Shown here: positions 26,901 through 36,010 of the stretch, piece by piece
How the letters are laid out: the number at the start of each line of letters is the position of its first letter
How positions within the stretch are numbered: the stretch's first letter is position 1
Assembly (NCBI GenBank): GCA_947579605.1
Contig: OX388329.1
Coordinates: 27,484,299-27,548,298, forward strand
DNA length: 64,000 nucleotides
DNA from: Athripsodes cinereus
Lineage: Eukaryota; Arthropoda; Insecta; Trichoptera; Leptoceridae
Reading direction: 5' to 3'
Translations under genes and position numbers: made by a program
The notes under the pieces: model-generated
What the model was told of the DNA's origin: nothing
The model's database searches: none
What the model saw: the letters and a program-made list of their open reading frames with translations, nothing else

Positions 26901-27489
26901 TAGATTTATTTATATAAGTTATTTAATCAGATCTTTATCAGATGTCTTATAAAATTGGTCAAAAATCAAGGACAAGTTAAATAAATAAAAAAAAATAACC
27001 AAATATATGAAGTGCTGATTATGATTGATTTGCTCTATGTTGCCCTACTTTTGAAACAAATTTCAAGGTCAGTATATCACATGTTTAAATCACATAATTA
27101 AAAAACTTTAAAAAATGTGAATTCAAATCGCAAATTTTAATAGAAAACGTGGTTAAATTTTCAAACCAAAAAACATAGTAAATCATTTTATTTCATGACA
27201 AAATTATTACTGGTTTTTATTGGCTGTCAGCTAAAATAATATATTAATTCATTTGTGGATAAAATACTTGTATACTAAAAATAGGGTTAGTAACTGTATA
27301 TGTTTAAATACCTTCTTTGTCCATAGTTTGTGTCGAGACAGTTCGTGTATCCATTGTATGATACATAGTAATATTGTGTATAATATTTATGTCTACTCGT
27401 CATTACTAAACAAACTGTGTGTTGTGACTATAAATGAATTGATAACGAAAATATTACAACTTACCAACTGGGGAAACAAGGGGCTGCAT
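17794..27489 (-). CDS. Membrane-anchored, non-catalytic peptidoglycan recognition protein (PGRP-LC/LA/LF-like), complete, 5 coding exons
   Basis: The spliced gene uses 27489-27465, 24290-24108, 19589-19405, 18757-18601 and 17975-17794. These lengths (25+183+185+157+182) give 244 codons, and every junction has GT-AG sites with matching phase. Residues 1-45 are polar, about 46-67 form one hydrophobic helix (MFVALMLIFLVFGVIISIFL), and 71-243 form one PGRP domain. Family landmarks are SDWGA (85-89), C117/C123 of the core disulfide, EGRGWD (159-164), the AAIGDYTT strand (181-188) and the final NWKHW (236-240). In amidase PGRPs zinc is held by His, His and Cys with a catalytic Tyr; the matching residues here are T110, F147, R221 and S226, so hydrolysis is not expected. 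There is no signal peptide, so I infer a type II protein with the PGRP domain outside, acting in peptidoglycan sensing or its damping. Assigning it to LC, LA or LF needs a tree. Confidence 0.9.
18601..18757 (-). CDS. PGRP coding exon 4 (middle of PGRP domain)
   Basis: The acceptor TTGTTTCAG and donor ATTG|GTGAGT bound the exon; it enters in phase 0 and leaves in phase 1. It encodes residues 132-183, with DLPFNFFLS (the catalytic Tyr of the usual DIGYNFLV is Phe147) and the hallmark EGRGWD. Two additional cysteines, C166 and C175, flank the loop after this motif. Confidence 0.92.
18803..18985 (+). repeat. Repeat A copy in PGRP intron 3
   Basis: The copy holds TCTTCCACACTTTTCTCTAA, AACCTCACGTATAAGACACC, TTAGCGACGAGGTATATCAC and GAGAGGACAATCTGCATGTT. 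The 5' part is truncated and it lies between PGRP coding exons 4 and 3. Confidence 0.7.
19066..19236 (-). mobile_element. tRNA-derived SINE (family 1) in PGRP intron 3
   Basis: This is the minus-strand copy of the family at 60968: CGTCGGTAGCCTGGAAGTAG at its 5' end, the B box GGTTCGATCCC, then the GGCAAACTCCCCTTTCACAT body and a GGGCTTATTACAAAAACCCA end. It lies between PGRP exons 4 and 3 and does not disturb splice sites. Confidence 0.8.
19405..19589 (-). CDS. PGRP coding exon 3 (first part of PGRP domain)
   Basis: The acceptor TTTCAG and donor CAG|GTAATA bound the exon; it enters in phase 1 and leaves in phase 0. It encodes residues 70-131 with the LRSDWGA strand, the VIITHTNTP strand where the first zinc His of the family's VIIHHT is Thr110, and the conserved cysteine pair C117 and C123 before an amphipathic helix ending KSMQ. 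Confidence 0.92.
20490..20780 (+). repeat. Repeat A copy in PGRP intron 2
   Basis: The copy holds CAGTGGTGAAGAATAGATCT, GTGTCCTGTAAAAGGTAAAA, ACGACGAGGTATGCCTTCCA and TCCTGAATGCCTTTATTTTT. The last part (after GTTAAAAGTATTAACTTGTG) has lost the GCTACCCCACTTGTGG block. Confidence 0.65.
21337..21715 (-). mobile_element. RTE-like retrotransposon 3' fragment, decayed, in PGRP intron 2
   Basis: The minus strand reads FEMWCYRHMLKIHWSEHIEN and LLTRVGKKRQVLKRISQQRDN; then a TGA stands where the other copies have Trp, and the frame goes on through GRGRPRDACVDQLKKDMNCG to VADQSSGL-stop. It is the same family as the copies at 39 kb and 54 kb, truncated earlier. It sits between PGRP coding exons 2 and 3. 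Confidence 0.8.
22217..22432 (+). repeat. Repeat A copy in PGRP intron 2
   Basis: The copy holds GGAGCGTTTGGTAAAGAATA, AGCTAAGAGGCATGCCACTC, TTCTGAATGTCTTGTTTATT and CCACTCCACTTGTGGAATAT. It is diverged but nearly full length. Confidence 0.75.
23409..23542. mobile_element. MITE-like inverted repeat in PGRP intron 2, about 134 bp
   Basis: The left arm CCCTAGACAAACCGTACTTG...GATCGACTA and the right arm, read on the minus strand, CCGTAGACAAACCGCACTTTG...GATCGACTA are inverted copies of about 35 bases with a few mismatches. They lie between PGRP exons 2 and 3 and do not touch splice sites. Confidence 0.65.
24108..24290 (-). CDS. PGRP coding exon 2 (cytoplasmic tail and transmembrane helix)
   Basis: The acceptor TTTTCAG and the donor CAAG|GTTTGT bound a 183-nt exon that enters and leaves in phase 1. 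It encodes residues 9-69: an acidic and polar stretch (DHEARSHQYDENEVQVP), then basic RRGSR just before the helix, then the membrane segment. The positive cluster on the N-terminal side fits an N-in orientation. VQVP at 22-25 loosely recalls the core of RHIM-like motifs of IMD-pathway PGRPs but lacks the glycine, so I do not call a RHIM. Confidence 0.88.
24385..24612 (+). repeat. Repeat A copy in PGRP intron 1
   Basis: The copy is full length: GCACCCGGCAAAAGAATCGG at the start, GTGTTCTATAAAAGGCAGAT, CACCCATCTTGAATGTCTT and TTCCACGTGTGGAATATGCC at the end. It begins about 95 bases upstream of the acceptor of PGRP coding exon 2. Confidence 0.75.
25405..25800 (+). repeat. Repeat A copy, split by the inverted-repeat element 25501-25737
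   Basis: The left part is GATGTGGCATGCTCCATCTT and GAAGACAATCTGCATGATTA; the right part is AGCTAGTCTGCTCGCTGCCC and TTGCGAGATATATTGTGACA. Another tail piece lies at about 25968-26005 and a reverse piece (CCCACAACTGGGGTAGCCAG) at 26205-26310. Confidence 0.6.
25501..25737. mobile_element. Inverted-repeat element, 237 bp, inserted in repeat A (PGRP intron 1)
   Basis: CAACCAAAATGCACTAAGTCA at the left and TGACTTAGTGCGTTTTGGTTG at the right are 21-bp inverted copies with one mismatch. Repeat A sequence stops at the left end (...GACAATCTGCATGATTATATA) and resumes soon after the right end (CAGCTAGTCTGCTCGCTGCCCC). A target duplication could not be fixed. Confidence 0.65.
27465..27489 (-). CDS. PGRP coding exon 1 (start codon)
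   Basis: The exon encodes MQPLVSPV plus the first base of a split codon. The ATG has A at -3 and an in-frame TAA lies 15 bases upstream of it. The donor is a strong TTG|GTAAGT and leaves phase 1, exactly what the transmembrane exon needs. The junction restores GAC (Asp9). The 5' UTR runs to higher coordinates and its start is not visible. This exon is short, so it is the least certain of the five. Confidence 0.72.
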
Positions 27490-28590
27490 TATTTCTTCTT
27501 GTATTTAAATAATAATCATCAATGTTTATCGTTCAAGTATCAGTACAAATAATAATATTACAGACATCGTGGTCTATGCAAATGACAACACTTTTTTATC
27601 GTTGTGAATCACAATAAATCTTATCAAATTTACTGAATAAATATAAATTAATGACAATATGCGTATATACACGTTTAAGGCATTGTAATTTAGAAACAAG
27701 ATAAATAATTCTACTTGAAATAATGGATGCGCACTTGTCGAAAAACACACATGTTTAAAATCATAATCCTGCAACAAAAGCAAACAGATCTGACAGATTA
27801 AACGTCAAAATCAGTGTTGCCAGCTCGGATTTTGTAAACGACGTAGCTCAGACTAAAAAAGTGTGTAGATTTAGGAAAAAAATATTAGATACTTAGATTT
27901 CCGAATTGGTATTTATAGTTAATTTTTAGATCTCAAATTACATGATTTTTCCGTACACTTAAATTTTTCTACTCCTTCATCGCCAGATATTTAAAAATTT
28001 GTCGGAACCTCCTCATATTTGTTGAAGAAAAATAAAGAAAAGCGGTACATTTAAAAACTAAACTTGAGAGAAAAAAATTAAAAGTTCGTAGATTCGGAAA
28101 AAAACTTCATTGTTTACCAAGGTGGTTCAAAATTACGTAGATCTACGTAAAAGTTCGTAGACTTGGTAAAAACTTCTAAACAATGTTGCTAGATAAAAAA
28201 AAATATAAGTACAAATGAGTCAGTGTTTCCCACCACAGATATCGGACGAATATAATAGGTATGATAAAAATATTTTTATGTATTGGAAGTTATTATCGGA
28301 CAATGACGGTTTTAAATAATTATAATTATTTATTTGCTCACACTGTCCTATTAATTTTTATTTACATAAGCTATGATATCGATTCTAACACACGACACTA
28401 TACGAGTCACTGCGGTTATAGAAATGTGAAGCGGGAAACAGGGAATACTAGAGAGATAATATTATTGGATTTTATTGCGCGTACAGTATGCTTAGATAAT
28501 TATTATTCGCGTGTATGAATGTGTCAATTTTATTTATACATTAATTCTTTACTGTACATTGATCACAATATACAATTTTATATAAAAATA
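27490..28590. other. Upstream region of the PGRP gene
   Basis: This holds the PGRP 5' UTR and probably its promoter. I could not fix a transcription start or NF-kB-type sites by eye. At 27830-28180 short words (ACGTAGATCTACGTAAAAGT; AGTTCGTAGA) recur several times, probably a degraded repeat. Confidence 0.4.
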
Positions 28591-28594
28591 CCAA

Positions 28595-28735
28595 CCCACT
28601 GCCACTTTCAGGAGCAAGCTGAAAACATTGCTCTTCAAGAAAAGTCACGGCACCCTTGAGATGTTAACGGACCATTAAACGGCGCCAAATACAAATTGTC
28701 CATATTATTATTATTATTATTTAAAATTAGATATT
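28595..28735 (+). mobile_element. LINE 3' end with ATT microsatellite tail
   Basis: The plus strand reads TFRSKLKTLLFKKSHGTLEM then LTDH-stop, a typical C-terminal end of Jockey/CR1-type ORF2 proteins, followed within 60 bases by a run of ATT repeats at 28706-28722. All upstream ORF2 sequence is absent, as in 5'-truncated copies. Confidence 0.55.
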
Positions 28736-29391
28736 ATATTATTCAATAAACAGAGGGCGAGTTTATCGGAGAGGTGCGATCACTTACAACTAACCCAAAA
28801 GTTATTAACTCATTTTACTAGATAGGTACCTACGTTGTTTGTTCTAATATTTCCGCACATATTTGTACACAGTGTTCCTACACAATGTGAAAATTTGTCC
28901 CTATAAATTATTCTCTACTTATGGTTATCGTTGCCACACTGTTTCGTAACGAAACAGAAAGTAAGCGATCAATGTTAGTATTGAAATTAATCAAATCTAA
29001 TTGTTTTTGAACTTTATAGACAATTCGATTTGTCCAGTTTCGATACCAAACCACATATTTTCGATTTCAATTAGTGTTACAGGAAGAACTCGTTTTTAAT
29101 AAAGAGAGATCAATGATTTATCACATTATTTTTAAATACGAAACATGATATTGATTTTTAGTTCAAATACACCATTTGTATTAACCACAGAACGGTATAT
29201 TTGGTAAGTTTATCGCACTGTAATAAGGTAGGTATTTCATGAGCACGTAATAGGTAAGAACTTTTTTTTTATCTCAAGCGTACAATGGTACCCACATAAT
29301 AATTAAGATGTATTTTTTATTAATTAGGTAGGTATACATTTACACTATAAATATATTTAGCTTACTGCACATTTTCTGTCACAAATAATCC

Positions 29392-30055
29392 TGTCCTGTA
29401 AAAGGCAGACATTCCTTAAACATCACACATCATGCAATTGTACATCTTCAATTCAACGATAAGGGTTGCCACCCATCCTGAATGTCTTAACATTTATTGA
29501 CAGAGAGGACGAGTTGCATGTAAGCTAGTTCATTACATGTAGTGTTTTGGAATTCTCAAGAAATAATTTTTCGAGAATTTTCGGAATTTTTTTTTTTATT
29601 TTTATTTAACAGTATAATAATAATAAATACTTTATTCAATCAATCAATAACAATGTACAAATGTTGAGACAATTTATCACCAATATGGCTACAATTAATT
29701 ATGGAAACAAAAAAATGTTAGGTACCTACATAGAAAAAAGTGCTAATAACTGATGAAAAATCTTGATGTTTGACACCCCACATGCCCATATATTTAAGTT
29801 TAAAAAAATTGCAGGTACGTACATGGAAAAAAGTGTTAATAACCTCTGATTTGGGTCTTAATCAGCCCCATAAATTTTTAAATCAATCAAGTGGGCTGCC
29901 AAGTGTACTGGGCGAAAGGTCATAATACCACTAAGAGAAATTATGGAGAGAAATTTCTCGTTCTCGAGAAATTTCTTTGGAGAATTTTCTCTTCTCACAT
30001 CACTAATTACATGTCGTAGCTACCCAACTTGTGGAACATTCCGTGATGATATGAT
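29392..30055 (+). repeat. Repeat A copy, split by the hAT MITE 29540-30005
   Basis: The left part is CTGTAAAAGGCAGACATTCC, TTGCCACCCATCCTGAATGT and GAGAGGACGAGTTGCATG; the right part resumes at TCGTAGCTACCCAACTTGTG and CATTCCGTGATGA. The family 2 SINE follows at once. Confidence 0.75.
29540..30005. mobile_element. hAT-type MITE, 466 bp, 8-bp target duplication, inside a repeat A copy
   Basis: The left end is TAGTGTTTTGGAATTCTC and the right end is GAGAATTTTCTCTTCTCACATCACTA in part complementary, with multiple GAGAATTTT/AAATTTCTC blocks. Identical 8-mers ATTACATG flank it (29532-29539 and 30006-30013). Joining the flanks restores the repeat A sequence ...CATTACATG-TCGTAGCTACCC. A related copy lies at 57011-57430. 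Confidence 0.85.
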
Positions 30056-30275
30056 GGTAAAGTAGGCCGGTGTGATTGTGGAGTCACGAGGTCTAGGGTT
30101 CGATTCCCGGCTAGGAGAAAATGAAGATTTTTGTTCTAGGTCTTAGTGTATTGTATGCCGTCGCGTTAGTAGGTACACATAATGGAAAATGTTACTTTGG
30201 GAGTTGGGACCAATTCATTTTATGTAAATAACCATAAATTAACTGTGTGCATAGAGTCCCTGGCGAAGAATGGGC
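30056..30275 (+). mobile_element. SINE family 2 joined to a repeat A tail
   Basis: Directly after the repeat A end (CATTCCGTGATGATATGATGG) comes GTGGAGTCACGAGGTCTAGG with the B box GGTTCGATTCCCGG, then GTCGCGTTAGTAGGTACACA and ACTTTGGGAGTTGGGACCAA. The junction suggests one composite family. Confidence 0.65.
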
Positions 30276-30450
30276 TGTGTATCTACTGATAATTATATTA
30301 TTCAATATACCCCAACACGAAATTAGAAGATTCGAATAGACAAACAACGAAATGAATCTAAAATCTAACAATAATTCACATAATACGTGTGCAAATTCCC
30401 ATTTTATAAATTTTACAACTAATAAAGATGGACGTAGGTACCCGAAAGGG

Positions 30451-30467
30451 ACACACACACACACACA
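30451..30467 (+). repeat. AC microsatellite
   Basis: About eight AC units in a row (ACACACACACACACAC). Other simple repeats: ATT at 3222-3241 and TA at about 14757. Confidence 0.7.
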
Positions 30468-30479
30468 TTGGGTCCTCCT

Positions 30480-30835
30480 AGGATCTCAAAAATATTTACC
30501 TACCTCAATGACATCCTTGTCAAAGTATGAAAAATTACATACTTTGACAATGTAACAAGTACCTACCTCAATGAAATCAGTGTCAAAGTATGGAAAATTA
30601 GCATCGAAACTTTCTTTCCCCATGCCGTAGAAGACAGACTTTTCACAAAGGTGATTCTAAGATCGCTGCGCAAAAACAAGATCATTACAATTTCCTATAC
30701 TGCACTGATTACCGGCACTCTTGAGACTGTCTATGTACTCTGTAACGGTGCCGAAATCAAATCTTCAAGTCTCCAAAATTTGGTGATGAAGGTTCAGAAA
30801 TTTCTAAACTGCCGCCCCCTCCTCCCCCAATAGAA
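30480..30835 (+). other. Short local duplication and an ORF of unknown value
   Basis: A piece of about 45 bases (ACCTACCTCAATGA then TCAAAGTATG-AAAATTA) is repeated about 63 bases apart. Then a frame of about 100 codons runs to 30833, including FFPHAVEDRLFTKVILRSLR and YTALITGTLETVYVLCNGAE. I do not recognise it. A second overlapping frame gives KLPPPPPPIEK. This is probably a decayed element. Confidence 0.3.
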
Positions 30836-31359
30836 AAGATCGTGATAGAATACTACCCCCTCGTTAGTAAAAACGATTTAGTTTTTATTTATATATATAG
30901 ATGCTCGTATCTACTGATATCTATCAATTCAACCAGTGTTACAGTATCTACTTATTACCAATGTATATAATTATACCTAAATATTGTATCTAATTGACTC
31001 ATGCATGCATGACGCTTTGTCTAGTAAAGTTTTAAATAGCAAATTATAAAATTATAATAATATGTATGTATCTATAATGTAAGTTCGCTTAATTATCCTA
31101 TGACTAATACTGCCAAAAAATCATCGCGATCCTTGCTACCTGCCGGCATATTAAATCACAATAAGTTACATACATGTATATCAATAAGAATTAAATATCT
31201 GGTATATATTGAAACAAAAATAGATTCTTTGGTTCTGAAAATGAATAAAAACAGCAAGATAGAAGATAAGTAGTCAAAATGGTGAAAGGGAATACTCGGG
31301 ATTGTGGTTCATCAGGAACAAATGGTAAGAGTTAACCATTTAGAGCAGATTGTACCGTC

Positions 31360-32410
31360 TAACGTGGCAACTTTACCTATCAGTGGCAACTTTACCTACC
31401 TCTATCAGGTCTCAAGAAAACTATTCCTTCACAAAATGTATCAGCAGTTGTATGGTCGTTTCAGTTTAGGAATGTGTGTTAATTAACTGGCAATACTAAA
31501 AAAAGTTTTCGTTGGCAGCACTGCAATAACTGTCAAGTTATATCTATATTTCTGAACGTTTTGCATGCATTCATTTCTGGAAGTCTTACCAAATTTGATA
31601 TAATTATTGTGTAATTACTGAACTGAGGTGAGTCATATTTATATATTCTAAACAGCACATACTTATGAAGATATTAAGATAATCAGAATGTTTTAATTTT
31701 CACTGTTTTTGGAAATATTTTACTTTATATTAAAAGTCACTTTAGGTAAAGTTGCCACCACTTGAAGTGGTGGCAACTTTACCTAATGTTAGGGCTACCA
31801 ACATGAATACATATATATACATTTTTATCTACTTAATAATTTTTGTACCGAGTTCGATGGGAAAAAGTGCTCTACGCGTGTTTATTATATTAAATTCAAT
31901 TAGAAATTTAATTAAAATTAAGTGTGAGTAGGTAAATATAAAAAAATATTGCCGTGATTGGACAGGTGTTCAAAATAATTTGTGGCAGCCCTACAATAAA
32001 ACATGGATTAGTATGAAAATGTTCATAGAAGCTAAGGCATCTTTACCTACAATCATAAGACAAATTATAATATTAACAATGTTGCCAGGAAATGTATGAT
32101 TTAAGTTATAAAAATCAAAGACAAGTGTAGAGAGTGTGGTAGGCATGATAATTCAACTTACGTTACACTCTTAATCCCCGTTTATTGAAAATATTGTGAG
32201 TGGGTAAAGTTGCCCATTTCCTTCCATCTTTACCTATGATTTATTTTTATCAATAACTCGTTAATTTTTGACTTTTATTTATACGTGTATGCAGAAATTT
32301 ACAACCTTTTATTATTTAAACTTATATAAAGTCATAATTCACTCTTATGGATATTTATTTCAGAGATATTTTATTTTTTCAAAAAAAATGTGGTAAAGTT
32401 GCCATGGTTG
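31360..32410. repeat. Cluster of GGTAAAGTTGCC motifs with a perfect 45-nt palindrome
   Basis: The 12-mer or close variants occur at 31364, 31383, 31743 and 31770 (the two palindrome arms), about 32040, 32202, about 32225 and 32392, in both orientations, nearly always followed by TA (ACCTA). The palindrome 31742-31786 has 22-base arms TTAGGTAAAGTTGCCACCAC + TT around a single G. The spacing is irregular. I cannot assign a family. Confidence 0.7.
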
Positions 32411-33344
32411 ACGGTATGCAATTTGAACAGAAAAGAATGTATAAGTTTAATGTATGCCATTCACAAGCAAATCAATACTACATAGGTAAGCTAGGCATAA
32501 TTTGTTCGCCGAAATCAATCGCGATTTTTGAAAGCATGTATGTGTAGTATATAATATTATAATGTCTTGCAACTATTATTGTATAGTGAAATATATACAT
32601 ATGTATTGTCTGTGAGAACACATGCGGAACATCTTCCTTATATGATTGCTAATTCCATAATTATTAAAATACGATAACCTACATACTTTAAGGATGTGTT
32701 GAGCCTAGATATCCTAAATGAGAGTCCAAGACGCAAATTACAAGCCAACAATCATCTTGTGATAAAAATATGTATGTAGTAATAAGATGTTAGAAATTAT
32801 TGTTTTCAATGCGTACAATAAGGTCACGCCTCTATAACTAAAGTACTATGTTGTTGGGACCTTCCACCTACACTGCAGTATTATTATTAGATACAATAAT
32901 ATGCAGTACGTGATGTAGTAGGTACCTACGTTAATATTATTCATTCTACGTAGGATGTTTGTGTATAAGTATGGAAATAAATCGAGTATTCAAATACTGG
33001 ACTTAATAACTATAGCCAATGCGAAGAAATTGTACCTACTGTACTTACTTTTACAAGCTTTTTAATTATCACTGTAACCAAATCCGTCTGTCTGGCAATA
33101 ATAAAAATATAACGTGTAAGATACAATAATTCACATTTGATACATTCCTCATAAGAAGGCTGTTGGAAATAATATAGGAAAGAAAGCAAAGAGCAACATA
33201 ATATAAGTTTTTATTCACTCTTTGAAAGGAAGTGTCCTGGATCTAGAATAGCATTGTCTAGCGAGACAGAGAAGAGTTTCATTCGCAAGTAGATTAAATG
33301 AAAAAGAAATATGTATCGGTGTTGGATATTCTATTTTATTTTTT

Positions 33345-33465
33345 AGTCATCAGTCTTCATTGCTGGATGTTGGCCTCTTTCTTCCATAGATTTCCGTTTC
33401 AAATCTTATCTAATCCGATCGCCTTAAACGCTCTAATCTGGAGGACAAGGTGAAAACTATCCTGC
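33345..33465 (-). mobile_element. LINE 3' tail, decayed
   Basis: The minus strand reads AATCTATGGAAGAAAGAGGC, CAACATCCAGCAATGAAGAC, TGATGAC, resembling the widespread arthropod tail that encodes a GEAYVQQWT-like end before a TGATGA repeat. The match is diverged. Confidence 0.4.
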
Positions 33466-33491
33466 TTTCATATTTTCGTCAATCGAACTAC

Positions 33492-33676
33492 CTCTTTCCA
33501 GGTCATAGAAATTCTCCTGTCGTTATCATGTAAAGGAAGATCGTCCAAATCCTCGGAATCATTAAGCATGTGATAAAAATGTTGTGTTTTCGAGTGTGCT
33601 GTATAGCTATGTGATTCTTTCTTTGTGAACTTTTGACTTCGAAACAAAGAAGGCTTAGGAGGTACACGCAGCAAAC
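33492..33676 (-). CDS. Possible isolated coding exon, product unknown
   Basis: An acceptor (GAATTTTCAG) precedes a 185-base open stretch that enters in phase 1 and ends at a possible donor GAG|GTAGTT in phase 0; without that donor it runs to a TGA at about 33468. The translation is polar and acidic-basic (LLRVPPKPSLFRSQKFTKKE, later DSEDLDDLPLHDNDRR) with no domain I recognise. The phases do not allow direct joining to the PGRP transmembrane exon. It may belong to another gene or be chance; a LINE 3' tail lies just downstream. Confidence 0.25.
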
Positions 33677-34164
33677 CTGAAAATTCAGACACTAGAGATA
33701 ACGCTTATATTTTAAAGATATTGAATATTTGCTATTAATTATAACAGTACAAAAATATGGTCTCGCAATCACCGATGTGATTTCATTGTTGTATAATACT
33801 CAATGATTTGTCCAACTCGACCTACACCTGTGCGTCTATATACAATATTGTACATAACAATAATATAGCAATAACGATACACAGTATTATGTATATTGCG
33901 AGTAATATGTACTAAATAGGAATGAGAGATTCTATATAGCTAACTAGCAAACGGTTAAATGCAAAAGATGACAAATGCAACGAGATATTGTTAATATATA
34001 TGTAATGGTATGAATAAAAAAAACGAGTGAACAGTTTCTCAACATTATGTATTTCGTTATGCATATTATTATTCACAGATGTTTCGTATATATTAAATTG
34101 ACTATACAGATTATGAAGTTAGGTCAATGTGACAGACGTTTCTATTTTTAGAACCATGAAATCG

Positions 34165-36010
34165 AAATGAGCCGAAGAACGTATGGAAATTGAAATGATC
34201 ATTATATTTGAATTGTTGAATTTTAAGTTCGACTAAGAACAGTAAGAACGTATGGAAATTGAAATGATCATTATATTTGAATTGTTGGATTTTAAGTTCG
34301 AATAAGAACAGTAAGAACGTATGGAAATTGAAATGATCATTATATTTGAATTGTTGGATTTTAAGTTCGACTAAGAACAGTAAGAACTATGGAAATTGAA
34401 ATGATCATTATATTTGAATTGTTGGATTTTAAGTTCGACTAAGAACAGTAAGAACGTATGGAAATTGAAATGATCATTAAGTATATTTGAATTGTTGGAT
34501 TTTAAGTTCGACTAAGAACAGTAAGAACGTATGGAAATTGAAATGATCATTATATTTGAATTGTTGGATTTTAAGTTCGACTAAGAACAGTAAGAACTAT
34601 GGAAATTGAAATGATCATTATATTTGAATTGTTGGATTTAAAGTTTGACTAAGAAGTAAGAACGTATGGAAATTGAAATGATCATTATATTTGAATTGTT
34701 GGATTTTAAGTTCGACTAAGAACAGTAAGAACTATGGAAATTGAAATGATCATTATATTTGAATTGTTGGATTTAAAGTTTGACTAAGAAGTAAGAACGT
34801 ATGGAAATTGAAATGATCATTATATTATTTGAATTGTTGGATTTAAAGTTCGACTAAGAAGTAAGAACGTATGGAAATTGAAATGATCATTATATTTGAA
34901 TTGTTGAATTTTAAGTTCGACTAAGAACAGTAAGAACGTATGGAAATTGAAATGATCATTATATTTGAATTGTTGAATTTTAAGTTCGACTAAGAACAGT
35001 AAGAACGTATGGAAATTGAAATGATCATTATATTTGAATTGTTGGATTTTAAGTTCGACTAAGAACAGTAAGAACGTATGGAAATTGAAATGATCATTAT
35101 ATTTGAATTGTTGGATTTTAAGTTCGACTAAGAACAGTAAGAACTATGGAAATTGAAATGATCATTATATTTGAATTGTTGGATTTAAAGTTTGACTAAG
35201 AAGTAAGAACGTATGGAAATTGAAATGATCATTATATTATTTGAATTGTTGGATTTAAAGTTCGACTAAGAAGTAAGAACGTTTGGAAATTGAAATGATC
35301 ATTATATTTGAATTGTTGAATTTTAAGTTCGACTAAGAACAGTAAGAACGTATGGAAATTGAAATGATCATTATATTTGAATTGTTGAATTTTAAGTTCG
35401 ACTAAGAACAGTAAGAACGTATGGAAATTGAAATGATCATTATATTTGAATTGTTGGATTTTAAGTTCGACTAAGAACAGTAAGAACTATGGAAATTGAA
35501 ATGATCATTATATTTGAATTGTTGGATTTAAAGTTTGACTAAGAAGTAAGAACGTATGGAAATTGAAATGATCATTATAGGTATTTGAATTGTTGGATTT
35601 AAAGTTCGACTAAGAAGTAAGAACGTATGGAAATTGAAATGATCATTATATTTGAATTGTTGAATTTAAAGTTGGACTAAGAAGTAAGAACGTATGGAAA
35701 TTGAAATGATCATTATATTATTTGAATTGTTGGATTTAAAGTTCGACTAAGAAGTAAGAACGTATGGAAATTGAAATGATCATTATAGGTATTTGAATTG
35801 TTGGATTTAAAGTTCGACTAAGAAGTAAGAACGTATGGAAATTGAAATGATCATTATATTTGAATTGTTGAATTTAAAGTTCGACTAAGAAGTAAGAACG
35901 TATGGAAATTGAAATGATCATTATATTTGAATTGTTGAATTTAAAGTTCGACTAAGAAGTAAGAACGTATGGAAATTGAAATGATCATTAAATTTGAGAA
36001 GTTTGATTTT
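34165..36010 (+). repeat. Minisatellite, 27 copies of a 67-69 bp unit
   Basis: The unit runs GTATGGAAATTGAAATGATC, ATTATATTTGAATTGTTGGA, TTTTAAGTTCGACTAAGAAC, AGTAAGAAC (69 bases). A 67-base form has AAGAAGTAAGAAC instead of AAGAACAGTAAGAAC and TTTAAAG instead of TTTTAAG. I counted 27 copies by the GAAATGATCATTA core. Variants are shared in blocks: copies 4, 7, 9, 15 and 20 lack CG in AACGTATGG; copies 10, 16 and 23 have ATTATATTATTT; copies 21 and 24 have ATTATAGGTATTT. The unit has stops in all frames and holds the palindrome AATGATCATT. Confidence 0.95.

Larger units (their letters stand above)
32411..34164. other. AT-rich sequence between the motif cluster and the minisatellite
   Basis: Apart from the LINE tail (33345-33465) and the candidate exon (33492-33676), I see nothing recognisable. 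Confidence 0.4.

Noticed and set aside
30085..30120. tRNA gene suggested by a GGTTCGATTCCC B box
   Set aside because: No paired acceptor stem or anticodon arm can be drawn; it is a SINE head continuing from repeat A.
32347..32547. A FLYWCH-like zinc finger in the 66-codon frame (KVAMVDGMQFEQ...)
   Set aside because: The Trp-Cys and following Cys/His positions do not fit the domain, and the first part is the GGTAAAGTTGCC motif itself.
33492..33676. Upstream coding exon of the PGRP gene
   Set aside because: It would end in phase 0, while the transmembrane exon needs phase 1, and no intermediate exon was found.
34165..36010. CRISPR array
   Set aside because: The repeats are directly adjacent 67-69 bp units without variable spacers, in a eukaryotic genome.
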